Shown: in pieces, positions 49,663 through 59,436 of the stretch
Numbering within the stretch: the first letter of the stretch is position 1
Layout: the number at the start of each line of letters is the position of its first letter
Assembly: GCA_002347025.1 (NCBI GenBank)
Contig: DEAE01000012.1
Location: forward strand, 5,960 to 69,959
Source of the DNA: Acidobacteria bacterium UBA2990
Lineage (GTDB): Bacteria > Acidobacteriota > Vicinamibacteria > Vicinamibacterales > UBA8438
Direction of reading: 5' to 3'
DNA length: 64,000 nucleotides
Notes under the pieces: generated by a model
The model's input: only the letters and a program-made list of their open reading frames with translations
What the model was told of the DNA's origin: nothing
The model's database searches: none
Made by a program: the position numbers and the translations under genes

Positions 49663-51117
49663 CTAGACGACCGACTCAGCACCAGGTCGAAGATCGCTGT
49701 CGCCATCGCCAGAATCGCTACTATCATTTCGTTTCCGTCTGGGCCTTATGTCGTGACGCTTAATCATTTCGTTGAGAGTCGTGGGTTTAATCTGCAACAT
49801 CTCAGCAGCGCGCTTCTGAACACCACCAGTCATAGCGAGCGTCCGCTCAATGAGCTGGGTTTCGAAAGCCGCAATTGTTTCCCTTAATGAAAGCCCTTCA
49901 GGCGGAACTACAAATCGCGGTATCTGGAATGAACCTGCCGTCCGAATCTCATCGGGGATCAACTCGACATCGATTCTCAGGCCTGTGGCAAGCACAACGG
50001 CCCTCTCGATGACGTTCTCTAATTCCCGCACATTCCCTGGCCAGCTGTACTCTTCCAATCGGTCCAAAGCTGCTGGAGTCAACTCAAGACTAGGTTTTTC
50101 ATTCTCAATCCCGTATTTGCCCAGAAAATGTTGGGCAAGGTGACGAATATCCTCGCGGCGTTCTCGCAACGGCGGAAGTCCGATCTTGATGACATTCAGC
50201 CGATAATAGAGATCCTCTCGGAATTGGTTTTGTTCGACCAAAGCACTGAGGTCCACATTCGTCGCCGCAATGATCCGCACATCCACCTTGACAATATCAA
50301 CACCCCCGAGGCGCATGAATTCTCGTTCCTGTATCACACGCAATAATTTGGCCTGCGTCTCAGGCGGAACGCTACCGATCTCATCGAAAAAAATCGTGCC
50401 TTTATTGGCCAGCTCGAATAAGCCCTTCTTGGGAGCAACGGCCCCGGTGAAAGCACCCTTAAGATGACCAAACAGGTTTGATTCGAGCAGATCGGGAGGC
50501 AAGCTACCAGAGTTTACAGTAATGAATGGACCGCTAGACCTTGGAGAGCCAGCATGCAGCGCTCGAGCGGCTAGCTCTTTACCGGTTCCACTTTCGCCTT
50601 CAACCAGAATCGTTGTTCGACTTACAGCCGCCTGTGAGATCAGCGCAAACACTTGTCGCATGCTCCGACTCTGACCGACAAAATCACCAGACTGTTGGTT
50701 TTGGTTCTGCAAGGTCTCACGAAGGGTTCGATTCTCAGTTAACAACCTTCTTCGCTCGGCGGCGTTACGCACCACCACCAACACTTCATCGTTCTTGAAG
50801 GGTTTGGTTACGTAATCGAAGGCTCCGCGCTTCATGGCCACAATCGCGTTCTTTAGTGAAGCGAAAGCAGTGATCAAAATCACTGGTAGATCCTCATCAA
50901 TCTTTTTGAGCTCATCCAACGTAGAGATACCATCGAGACCAGGCATCATGACATCCACAACCGCAACATCGAATGGTTGGGCTCGAGCCAACGCTAGTCC
51001 GTCTTCACCGTTGACAGCAACGGACACACGACAACCCTCACGCTCCAAGAGGGTTTGCAGGATCTCCCGCATGACTTCCTCGTCGTCGACGATCAGCACA
51101 GACGTGTCCCGTAACAT
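49663..51117 (-). CDS. NtrC-family sigma-54-dependent response regulator
   Basis: This 484-residue protein has a receiver domain with phospho-acceptor D55 (VVDVMMPG), an AAA+ activator domain with Walker A GESGTGKE (174-181) and the sigma-54 loop GAFTGA (221-226), and a C-terminal Fis-type helix-turn-helix (about 440-470, KRAAEMLQIKPTTLNEMI). A short disordered tail follows (SSDSGDGDSDLRPGAESVV). It lies 10 bases downstream of the histidine kinase gene, so the two form a two-component pair. Its targets are not known; it should act at -24/-12 promoters. Confidence 0.95.
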   Translation of the reverse strand: MLRDTSVLIVDDEEVMREILQTLLEREGCRVSVAVNGEDGLALARAQPFDVAVVDVMMPGLDGISTLDELKKIDEDLPVILITAFASLKNAIVAMKRGAFDYVTKPFKNDEVLVVVRNAAERRRLLTENRTLRETLQNQNQQSGDFVGQSRSMRQVFALISQAAVSRTTILVEGESGTGKELAARALHAGSPRSSGPFITVNSGSLPPDLLESNLFGHLKGAFTGAVAPKKGLFELANKGTIFFDEIGSVPPETQAKLLRVIQEREFMRLGGVDIVKVDVRIIAATNVDLSALVEQNQFREDLYYRLNVIKIGLPPLRERREDIRHLAQHFLGKYGIENEKPSLELTPAALDRLEEYSWPGNVRELENVIERAVVLATGLRIDVELIPDEIRTAGSFQIPRFVVPPEGLSLRETIAAFETQLIERTLAMTGGVQKRAAEMLQIKPTTLNEMIKRHDIRPRRKRNDSSDSGDGDSDLRPGAESVV

Positions 51118-51126
51118 TTGAGTTTC

Positions 51127-54051
51127 CTAATTTTGTGCAACTGCTCGCACTTGGGCCTGCAAAGGTAGCGTTACCTTAAACCGAGTCCCATCACCTGGTC
51201 CACTCTGGCAGCCAATCGTTCCGCCATGTTCCTTGATAACACCATAAGCAATAGACAGGCCCAGTCCAGTCCCCTGTCCCACCTCCTTGGTAGTAAAAAA
51301 CGGATCATAAATACGAGAAAGATCCTCCCGGGCAATTCCTGAGCCACTATCTGCAACTTCGATCACCGCACTTTCTCCGTCGGTCCAAGAGGCAATCGAC
51401 AGCCAACCGCCAGTAGGCATAGCATCACAAGCATTGAGAATGATGTTCAGGAACACCTGCTGTAACTTGAACTCCACTCCTTTAACGACGGTTGCGGTCT
51501 CAGATAGCTCCTTCCGAAGTTTTATGTTGGACATTTGAAGCTGATGTTCTAACAACACAAGTACATCGCTCATCATGACGTTGACATCCACAAGCGTAGA
51601 AGAGTCCGGTCTTCCTTGTCTCGAAAGGTTCAATAGACCATTAACGATCTTCGCCGCTCGAACCGTCTGCTGCTCAATTTTTTCTAGTAGCGGGGTTCTC
51701 GGATCTTCCGAGTCCGTCCCCTCAAGTAGCATCTGGGTAAAACTGGAAATGCCAGTCAGCGGGGTGTTCACCTCATGCGCTACACCAGCCGCGAGCAAAC
51801 CGACCGAAGCCATCTTGTCTGATAGCTGCAATTGTTCCTCTAGCTGGACTCGTTCCGTAATGTCCTCAAGAATAACTATCATTCCTGAGGTTTCTCCACC
51901 TGGAGTCCGAAGAGGGGCCAGTGCCACATTAACCAGAAGGTGTCTTCCCCCTTCCTCATGGCGTGACCTCAAGGGGACTCGATACAAAGTCGCCCCGTCG
52001 GAACTCTCTTGTTTGACCTGCTCTAACCGGCCAGTAAGCGAAGAATCAAACAACTCATCTAAGCATTTCCCAACCGCCACTTGCGAGTTGACACCATAGA
52101 TTCGTTCAAGGGCAGAGTTCCATCTGAGCACTCGGTCATCGAGATCCAGCACAACTAAACCATCATTTAGTGACTGGACGATGTTCTCATTAAACTCTCT
52201 AATTCGGTCAACCTCTGCCGCTTTACTCTGAAGTTGGGAATATAGTCGCCCGTTCTCGATAGCTGTCGCCACTTGGGCAGCCACTGCTGATAGCAGCGCA
52301 ACATCTTCACTGCTCAATGGAGACCCATTATTTTTCGTACCAAGTGCCAGTACCGCTATGGTCCCCTCTTCGGATACACAGGGCACGAAATAGTGAATTC
52401 CTTGCTCTCGCCAAAAGGCTACTTCTTCTCCTGGGTGGAGATGCGCAGAAACAGAATCATCAAGCATGACTGTTTGACGCATTACCAGTCGACGCCCGAT
52501 GCTCGAATCAGGCCTCAAAACAGGCCAATCAGCTACCCTTCTTCCCCCCCCTGCATGAGAAGGCCTGAATTGCTGACCTGGGTCTGGGGCTAAAGGAGAC
52601 AACATCAAAACGGTGTGATTTACAGCCAACGTCTCAGTCACCCGTGTGACCAGACGTTCGGCCAATCTATTTAAATCTAGGTCACTATTTAATTCACGCG
52701 CAAAACCTACGAGTGCACGTCGATAATCATATCGATCCCGATAATGGGCTCGGTCAAGCATGAGTTCGATTGCGTTTTTGATTGGACCCGCTACAAGAAC
52801 CACAACCGCCGTTGCGAGGAGAGCAATGATGGCGTTATGTTCATCAGACTCATCAAGGAAGACCTCTCTCGCTAGCCAATCCAGAATCAAGTAAATCGCT
52901 ATCATTAAGGAGACTGCCACCCCGTAAACAGCCCAGCGTTTAACTATCACCTCGATGTCTCGTAAGCGATAACGAACGATGGCTAGGGCAAAAGCTAGCG
53001 GAATCAGACCGAGTGGAATTGCGGTCACATCTAGCGGGGCCACGTCGAGACCAAACGCCCAAGGAAACGCATAGCCTAAAGCAAACGGTAAGCCTCCAAG
53101 TAAGGCCCCCCACACGATCCACCGCAACTGGCGTTGTGAAGTTACAGAGGCCACCCGCCTCAAAGTCAAGATCATGAGCGACAACCCACCCAAGACACAG
53201 GTGGCTAGATACATAACCTCAAGACTCCACACAACCTCCACTGCGCGCCTAAACGCAGATGAACCTGCATCACCCGCTAAAAGCACCGCTTGAGCAACGC
53301 CTAGGACCACAGCTGGAGCATAGACAATCGGTAGCAGTAAACCGCCCAAGCGGGTTTCAACACCGCCAGAAGCCCTCTCTGGAAACACTAAGGCAAAATG
53401 AACAAGCATAGGGGCAAGCAGTAGTGTCGAGATTGCATCTGCCCAATAGAATACCCAGTCCAGTCGATCCAGCCGGCCGCTGAACGAGAAAGCGAACATG
53501 CCAAAAAAAGCGACGCTGAGCCAGAAAAAATGCAGAGTAGCTTGGGTCCCAGGATGCCTTAAACGAACCGAAGCCCCAACCAGGAGAGTAAACACGCCGA
53601 TGCCTACAAGAACAAAGTAAGTCTCTAAGGAACTAATCGGCGCTGGCTGTAGGGTCACTTCAACTAGGCGGGACTGACCGAGCCGCAAAAGGGTATAGGT
53701 TAGAACGGCTTCATCTTGGACAGAGTGTAGAGCCTCTACAACTTCCCCAACAGCCTGAACTGGAACACCGTCGATAGCTAGAAGTAAATCTCCTGACGCG
53801 ATGCCCGCGAGATCTCCGACCTCGCCTTCTCCAACGTCAATAGCGGTCACACCCGCCGGTCTATCTCCCCATAGTATCCCGTCGACTCTTTCGTTCCAGT
53901 TAGCCCTAACAAGAACATTAGCTGCCGCCAGGCATATCAGGACTGCGACCAACAAAACGGCCAGAATGGGAGGAGCCCATGTGTGCCACAGTCCATTTAG
54001 GACGGTAGAGTGAGACGGTGACGACACAGAAGGCAGCGACATTTGATTCAT
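51127..54051 (-). CDS. Membrane sensor histidine kinase with PDZ, GAF and PAS domains
   Basis: From the MNQMSLPSV methionine at 54051 (or 54042) this is about 974 residues. A first helix (APPILAVLLVAVLICLAAANVLV) is followed by a PDZ-like segment (VTAIDVGEGEVGDLAGIASGDLLLAIDGVPV), a block of about eight helices, a GAF domain, a PAS domain (EFNENIVQSLNDGLVVLDLDDRVLRWN), a HisKA domain with phospho-acceptor histidine in AHEVNTPL about 215 residues from the end, and a HATPase_c domain (N-box NIILNACDAMPTGG, G-boxes ADSGSGI and GTGLGLS). A frame upstream to 54162 adds 37 unlikely residues. It signals to the adjacent NtrC-type regulator. The ligand is unknown. Confidence 0.9.
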   Translation of the reverse strand: MNQMSLPSVSSPSHSTVLNGLWHTWAPPILAVLLVAVLICLAAANVLVRANWNERVDGILWGDRPAGVTAIDVGEGEVGDLAGIASGDLLLAIDGVPVQAVGEVVEALHSVQDEAVLTYTLLRLGQSRLVEVTLQPAPISSLETYFVLVGIGVFTLLVGASVRLRHPGTQATLHFFWLSVAFFGMFAFSFSGRLDRLDWVFYWADAISTLLLAPMLVHFALVFPERASGGVETRLGGLLLPIVYAPAVVLGVAQAVLLAGDAGSSAFRRAVEVVWSLEVMYLATCVLGGLSLMILTLRRVASVTSQRQLRWIVWGALLGGLPFALGYAFPWAFGLDVAPLDVTAIPLGLIPLAFALAIVRYRLRDIEVIVKRWAVYGVAVSLMIAIYLILDWLAREVFLDESDEHNAIIALLATAVVVLVAGPIKNAIELMLDRAHYRDRYDYRRALVGFARELNSDLDLNRLAERLVTRVTETLAVNHTVLMLSPLAPDPGQQFRPSHAGGGRRVADWPVLRPDSSIGRRLVMRQTVMLDDSVSAHLHPGEEVAFWREQGIHYFVPCVSEEGTIAVLALGTKNNGSPLSSEDVALLSAVAAQVATAIENGRLYSQLQSKAAEVDRIREFNENIVQSLNDGLVVLDLDDRVLRWNSALERIYGVNSQVAVGKCLDELFDSSLTGRLEQVKQESSDGATLYRVPLRSRHEEGGRHLLVNVALAPLRTPGGETSGMIVILEDITERVQLEEQLQLSDKMASVGLLAAGVAHEVNTPLTGISSFTQMLLEGTDSEDPRTPLLEKIEQQTVRAAKIVNGLLNLSRQGRPDSSTLVDVNVMMSDVLVLLEHQLQMSNIKLRKELSETATVVKGVEFKLQQVFLNIILNACDAMPTGGWLSIASWTDGESAVIEVADSGSGIAREDLSRIYDPFFTTKEVGQGTGLGLSIAYGVIKEHGGTIGCQSGPGDGTRFKVTLPLQAQVRAVAQN

Positions 54052-54308
54052 CGGACTACAGGGCAACCATCTGTTAAAAACAGACTCTTGGCGAACCTTC
54101 TCATGCCAAAGGATGCAAAACTTGTTCCAGGGCAGCGACGACTCTAATGCGCCTTTCCCCAAATAGACTCTTTCGGCAATAAGTGAACACTCAACCAGTG
54201 CAATTATTCAAATATTTGGATCAATAATCCAAATTAATGCGCTGAGCCTAGGGGTAATCCAACTTTAACCAGTACTTTCTGGTCTTGACGCCCAGGTAAC
54301 ACCAAGGC

Positions 54309-56225
54309 CTAGAAGTGAACGACGACACCACCAACAACCTGCTTGGGAGAACGCACTACCAGCAGCTCGTTAAACATGGACGCCATTTCATTGGGATCGA
54401 AAAACAGGCTACGAACCGCCATAAGAACTTCCCAACGACTGCCCGCAAATGGAGAGAAAGGTAGAGCCTGGTGAACCAGAATGTCGAATCGGGCATCGAG
54501 CCCCGTTGAATTATCTGAATCGGCATACGCGAAGGCCCCGTTGACACGACAGCGAACAAAAACCTTCGTGCCTGTTTCCGAAAACTCAGCTTCAAGAGCT
54601 CCACTGAGGTCATGGATCTGTTCAAACGCCGGGCGGAGTCCCCCAATACTTTCATCGTTCAAGAATCCAGCCTCGCCTGCTTGAACCCATTCCGCCTCAG
54701 CGACCGCATAGTCAACTGATCCGTTCAAGCGATTTCCAAGGTGTCGGCTTAGGGTGAAAATCCACCCTCGACTGACAACCGAGCCTGCACGAGCAAGATA
54801 GTAATGCCCAGTTGCCTCACTCGCGAGATCACCCACTCCGAACAAGGTTGCGATTTGATTTCTAACACCCTGATAAAAACGTCTGACTCCGATCGCATAT
54901 TGGCTCGACAAGTCGTGCTCAATTCCTACCTCGAAGTGCCGTGTTGTTTCCGGGTACAAACCCTCCTGATGCGATAAGGCCCCAAACGTACGTTCTGGTG
55001 GCAACCACAACCCGGTGTCCGCAGGGGGGAGGAACTCTTCAGCCCCTGGAGCAATCGTCTCCTGCGCCCCAGCTAGCCGAATGCGATATCCAGGCGAAGG
55101 GGTCATGGTCACCGCCGCAGCAGGACTGAAAAGACCATCTTCCTCGATATAGCCATAAGTTGAGTAGCGGCCCCCATAATCAAATTTCAAATGGGGCGAG
55201 GCCACCCAACTGTCTGAGGCAGCAAAACTTGTTGCGTGGCGGGTTTGCGCACCAACCGTGAGCGCAGCCGGATTGGCACCTCCGTAGCGCTGACGCCCAT
55301 AGGTCACATCAAATCCGACCCTGTGTTTTCCACCTGGGTCTGCCAAATACTCACCGGACGCCAACCATGACATGACATCACCGGTCGTGACAGCGCCGTG
55401 CCCAGTCCACTCACCTTGCCAAATAGGCGAACTCACCGAAAGGTTAGCGATGCCAGTTTGCAAGACATCACCTATGAAACGATTGGCAGATGGAAGCGTC
55501 CCTCGAGTCAGAAGATTCAACTCCCCACCCAAAGGGTTCGCAGCCAGGAACGAAGCAAGTGAGCCTGGCAACCCAACCTTATTCGCCCTAGACTTCAGCG
55601 CACTTTTGGTTACCGCCTTCGGACTAACCAGCGACACCTCGGTTTGCTTAAAAACGCTTCGCCTGGCCCGACGTAATCGCCAAGCCTTTTCGTCATGAGC
55701 ATGTGGCGTAGATTCCTCTGCAGTTTGTAGATTTTGATCCCTGTCTTCCTCTTCAAATTGTTCTGTTTCTGACCGAGACGAAAAGCCGAAATTTACGGAA
55801 GCTGCCTCAGGGGAGTGGAACAACCGAACCCGGGCCATTGCTATTGCATGCACTGACCGGCCGCCAGCAGCAACCAAAACAGACCCTTGTTTTCTGTTGG
55901 CGTAACCAGGCAAGTGCGCTTGAATCAAGTATCGCCCAGGCTCGAGAGAGGACAAAGCGAATCGCCCTTGGCTATCAGACACTACAAGCCGAACTCCAGA
56001 TGGCCCGAATGCAGAAACCATCGCCTTTTCAAGAGGCTCACCAGATACATCAACTACCACACCCGTAATAAGTCCATCTACAGCCGGCTTATCCACTCTG
56101 GCGTGAGCTACCGAGGACTGCTCCCTTTCGCCAGAAATTGCCTCAACACGGACTCCAGTGAAAAAGAGCGCGACAACTACGATCACTGCTATTCTTCCCA
56201 GTAAATACATCGGCGCTTCGCTCAC
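54309..56225 (-). CDS. Outer-membrane barrel-like protein with an N-terminal regulatory-like domain, no plug
   Basis: This 638-residue protein has a signal peptide (YLLGRIAVIVVVALFFTGVRVEA), a carboxypeptidase-regulatory-like beta domain (about 48-135: GLITGVVVDVSGEPLEKAMVSAFG), a linker rich in Glu, Asp and Arg, and a long beta-strand-rich region with alternating aromatic and small residues that ends in Phe, as outer-membrane barrels do. I do not see a TonB box or the canonical plug pattern. It resembles a TonB-receptor derivative rather than an active transporter. It is the first of a minus-strand pair after the kinase with 257 bases between. Confidence 0.65.
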   Translation of the reverse strand: MSEAPMYLLGRIAVIVVVALFFTGVRVEAISGEREQSSVAHARVDKPAVDGLITGVVVDVSGEPLEKAMVSAFGPSGVRLVVSDSQGRFALSSLEPGRYLIQAHLPGYANRKQGSVLVAAGGRSVHAIAMARVRLFHSPEAASVNFGFSSRSETEQFEEEDRDQNLQTAEESTPHAHDEKAWRLRRARRSVFKQTEVSLVSPKAVTKSALKSRANKVGLPGSLASFLAANPLGGELNLLTRGTLPSANRFIGDVLQTGIANLSVSSPIWQGEWTGHGAVTTGDVMSWLASGEYLADPGGKHRVGFDVTYGRQRYGGANPAALTVGAQTRHATSFAASDSWVASPHLKFDYGGRYSTYGYIEEDGLFSPAAAVTMTPSPGYRIRLAGAQETIAPGAEEFLPPADTGLWLPPERTFGALSHQEGLYPETTRHFEVGIEHDLSSQYAIGVRRFYQGVRNQIATLFGVGDLASEATGHYYLARAGSVVSRGWIFTLSRHLGNRLNGSVDYAVAEAEWVQAGEAGFLNDESIGGLRPAFEQIHDLSGALEAEFSETGTKVFVRCRVNGAFAYADSDNSTGLDARFDILVHQALPFSPFAGSRWEVLMAVRSLFFDPNEMASMFNELLVVRSPKQVVGGVVVHF

Positions 56226-56291
56226 TGCTCCACCCCAAAGTCAATTAGGTTAAAAGGCACATCGCTACAATTACAAAGTCCCGTCCGGATC

Positions 56292-57305
56292 CTAAGGCGA
56301 GGCGACGGAGAAGTCCACACTCCGCATCAGTACCGCACCGTTTGTATTGTCGGTGACCTTGATGACGAGTCGATAATCGTCTACCGGAAGGGCACTCAAC
56401 GGCACAATCTGGCCTGCAGCTAACTGATGGCCGGCAGTCACATCAAAGTCCTGGGGTAACGTCCTCTCATTGAACATCTGCGGGGTAGTGCGATCGAAGA
56501 ACTGCCCACCCTGTAGCCCGCGGGTACTGAAAGTGTAATCTACCCTGACATCAGGCATCCCAGACACCGTCAAACCAGCGTTATAGATGAAAAAAGCCGA
56601 TATAAATTCCCCCGGAGGAGAGTACTCTGGTGTCATCTTCGGAATAATTCTCAGATTACCGAGTGTATACGGATTCAGCAAGAGTTGAGACGGGGACGGC
56701 GGTGAAGGCAGCACATCAATCCGCTCTGCCAAAATGACACTGCTGGCAGCGAGTTGCTCGGACCACAGGTTCGGTATCGACACCTCTTTCTTAAACATAA
56801 GTGTTCTAGGTTCCGTCCCACTAGAGACCTCGCTTTCGCTCACCGCTACATAAACATCATAGTCTCCACTTTGTCCCCAAAATCCTGCGCTAATTTCGTA
56901 CGCACCGGCAAGAGTCGGTGCCCCAAGCTCGATGTGATAGGCCTCCTCAAACACCGGATCACAACGCTCAGGTTCTGACATCGCCTGTTGCGGTTCCACG
57001 AGTATGTAAATTGCTATAGTTGGCGTGCTGAGCTCTCTTTGTTCAACAGAGAACGTGAAAGGCACAAATGTTGTTTGCTTGCTGCTCTTTAAAAACTCGT
57101 TGACCCAGTCCAGGGGTTGTTCCGTCCAAACGGACTGGCTCTGCAACACCGTAGAAACAGCAGAAGCGAGCAACTCAAGTTCTTGTCTCTGCTCCTCGGT
57201 AAGTTCTTGCTCAACACCTTGCCCGGCCGCATGCGTAATACCAACAACCACGAACCCAGCCACCCCCAAAAACAGTAGCTTCAAGCAGTGGATAATCTCC
57301 GTCAT
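56292..57305 (-). CDS. Secreted protein of unknown function
   Basis: This 337-residue protein has a signal peptide (LKLLFLGVAGFVVVGITHAAG) and a mostly beta body. It includes TPTIAIYILVEPQ, an acidic helical stretch (EQELTEEQRQELELLASAVS) after the signal, and a C-terminal region with LPVDDYRLVIKVTDNTNGAVLMRSVDFSV, as seen in Ig-like or GWxTD-associated repeat folds. A function cannot be given. It lies upstream of the plug-less barrel gene on the same strand (66 bases apart), so the two may act together at the envelope. Confidence 0.6.
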   Translation of the reverse strand: MTEIIHCLKLLFLGVAGFVVVGITHAAGQGVEQELTEEQRQELELLASAVSTVLQSQSVWTEQPLDWVNEFLKSSKQTTFVPFTFSVEQRELSTPTIAIYILVEPQQAMSEPERCDPVFEEAYHIELGAPTLAGAYEISAGFWGQSGDYDVYVAVSESEVSSGTEPRTLMFKKEVSIPNLWSEQLAASSVILAERIDVLPSPPSPSQLLLNPYTLGNLRIIPKMTPEYSPPGEFISAFFIYNAGLTVSGMPDVRVDYTFSTRGLQGGQFFDRTTPQMFNERTLPQDFDVTAGHQLAAGQIVPLSALPVDDYRLVIKVTDNTNGAVLMRSVDFSVASP

Positions 57306-57564
57306 CGATACAATTCTCCCTAATTCAGAACCTGGTGTAACACTACATTACCGTTCTTCGGTTGCCCGGACCAACTTTCCACTATTGTTAGTATCACGAG
57401 GCTCGTTAACCTCATCTGCAATACACTGCACTTTCAATTCCTCAAAACCATCTCCCCGGAGTTGACCGTGGTATCATTCGTGGCCGGCTGTGTGAGTTTG
57501 AACCACTGAGCCGTTCCTACTGACAATAAACCGCCAATCGCCGGCTCTCACCGAGGCCGACAAC

Positions 57565-59124
57565 ATGCCTGTATTTGAGCAGACCCTACCGCCCTTAGTT
57601 TTGATTGTCCTAGATGGATGGGGAGAACGCACAAAACCTGACGGAAACGCCATCGCTCAAGCTCGAACGCCTATCTATAATGACATTCGAGACCGCTACC
57701 CATCGGCACTCTTAACGACCTGTGGCAAAGCCGTTGGACTTCCAGCTGGACAGATGGGTAATTCGGAGGTCGGACACATGAACCTTGGTGCAGGCCGGGT
57801 AGTCTTCCAGGACCTGACGCGCATCGACCAAGCTATTGATGAAGGACAACTTAACCAAAACTCCGCACTGATATCGTTAATCGATTACTGTGCAAATAGT
57901 TCTCACACACTTCACTTCGTTGGACTCCTCTCGAACGGTGGGGTTCACTCACACCAGCGACACCTCAAGGCACTAATCCAACTTGCCGCGCGTCGGGGCG
58001 CAGACCGAGTCTTTATACACGCCCACACTGATGGCCGAGACACGGCACCGAATACCTGCCTAGAGCATTTGGCCTATTTAGAACGCACCTGTTCAGACAC
58101 TGGAACCGGACAGATAGCATCGGTCTGTGGCCGCTACTACGCAATGGACAGAGATAAACGCTGGGACCGGACGCGCCTCGCCTATGACGCAATGACCCTT
58201 GGAGTAGGTGCCAGAGGACCTAATCCGGAAACGATGATCGCGGAGTCTTACGCCAGTGGAGTCAGTGATGAGTTCATCAAGCCACTGGTGGTAACCAGCA
58301 ACGGACAGCCTATCGGTTTGCTAAGAGACGGCGATGCAGTTGTCTTCTTCAATTTCCGTGCTGACCGAGCTAGGCAGCTGACCAGTGCACTAGCACTAAC
58401 AGGATTTGACGGATTTGCTCGGACAGCGTTTCCGTCCCTCCGGGTAATCACATTGACAGAATATGATTCTACTTTTGGCCTGCCCGTAGCCTTTCCAAGG
58501 CAAACATTTTCCGGAAATCTCTCCGATGTGCTTACGGCACATGGACGGACAAACCTCAGATTAGCGGAAACGGAGAAGTACGCTCACGTAACTTACTTTT
58601 TCAACTGTGGCGAGGAGCTGCAGGCTGCTGGCGAAGACCGCATCCTAGTACCTTCACCATCGGTCCCAACTTACGATCTAGAACCGGCCATGAGCGCAGC
58701 CGGGATCACCAGTCACTTAGTCGACAACCTAACAACTAGGAAACACAATGTGATCATCTGCAACTTTGCTAACGCGGACATGGTTGGGCACACAGGCCAA
58801 CTACAAGCCACTGTGGCCGCTGTAGAGACCCTCGACCAGTGTCTCGCTCGAATAATTGTCGCTGCCCGCAAGGTAGATGCCACTGTAATGATTACTGCAG
58901 ATCACGGCAACGCTGAACAGATGTGGGACACCGAACGTAACGGTCCCCACACTTCTCACACAACCAACCGTGTGCCACTGGTCTTAGTCGGACCAAACGT
59001 CCGGGCATCAATGCCACTTCTCGATGGCTCTTTAAGAGACGTAGCCCCAACGATTCTAGGGGTGCTCGGAATTGAGCCACCTCCCGAAATGACCGGTCGC
59101 GATTTACGTGGTTGGATTGATTGA
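57565..59124 (+). CDS. gpmI: 2,3-bisphosphoglycerate-independent phosphoglycerate mutase (GpmI)
   Basis: This 519-residue enzyme interconverts 3- and 2-phosphoglycerate. The catalytic serine is S67 in GNSEVGHMNLGAGR, and metal ligands are in VLDGWG (14-20), DGRDTAP, TADHGNAEQM and NADMVGHTG. The length is normal for the manganese-type enzyme. It is alone on the plus strand and ends 21 bases from a convergent small gene. No Shine-Dalgarno sequence was recognised at the ATG. Confidence 0.95.
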   Translation: MPVFEQTLPPLVLIVLDGWGERTKPDGNAIAQARTPIYNDIRDRYPSALLTTCGKAVGLPAGQMGNSEVGHMNLGAGRVVFQDLTRIDQAIDEGQLNQNSALISLIDYCANSSHTLHFVGLLSNGGVHSHQRHLKALIQLAARRGADRVFIHAHTDGRDTAPNTCLEHLAYLERTCSDTGTGQIASVCGRYYAMDRDKRWDRTRLAYDAMTLGVGARGPNPETMIAESYASGVSDEFIKPLVVTSNGQPIGLLRDGDAVVFFNFRADRARQLTSALALTGFDGFARTAFPSLRVITLTEYDSTFGLPVAFPRQTFSGNLSDVLTAHGRTNLRLAETEKYAHVTYFFNCGEELQAAGEDRILVPSPSVPTYDLEPAMSAAGITSHLVDNLTTRKHNVIICNFANADMVGHTGQLQATVAAVETLDQCLARIIVAARKVDATVMITADHGNAEQMWDTERNGPHTSHTTNRVPLVLVGPNVRASMPLLDGSLRDVAPTILGVLGIEPPPEMTGRDLRGWID

Positions 59125-59145
59125 TATCATCCTCAACCAGTCGAG

Positions 59146-59436
59146 CTACTCGGTTCTCTCGTCAGCAGCTATCCGGAGAGAGCGCAGGAAGCGCCGGTCA
59201 TTCGAGTTCATGAGTTGAGCCGACTGGCCGTCACTCGCACTCGCCTTCGAACCTTGGCTAGAAGCCTGGCAATCGCCTCGACTGGCAAACCCGATAACGG
59301 CCTCCAACGATAGTTGCATACTATATCCAGCTACCCTTGCTCTCTCGTGACAAGCCTCCACACTGCGGTCATTCGCTAAGGCTGTAGCCATTGCCTTAGC
59401 TAGTTCTTTCGACAACCGGTTCACAACGTCGTCCAT
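59146..59436 (-). CDS. Small unknown protein, 96 residues
   Basis: This 96-residue protein is predicted to be helical and hydrophilic, with an N-terminal DDVVNRLSKELAKAMATALAND segment and a middle rich in Ser, Ala and Gln (ASSQGSKASASDGQSAQ). No family is recognised. There is a good TGAGGAGAG-like purine run upstream of the start. It is convergent with gpmI and divergent from the methylmalonyl-CoA mutase gene. Confidence 0.5.
   Translation of the reverse strand: MDDVVNRLSKELAKAMATALANDRSVEACHERARVAGYSMQLSLEAVIGFASRGDCQASSQGSKASASDGQSAQLMNSNDRRFLRSLRIAADERTE

Noticed and set aside
51575..52099. 174-codon open frame on the plus strand
   Set aside because: It lies opposite the kinase HisKA/PAS region; Ser/Thr-rich with no motif.
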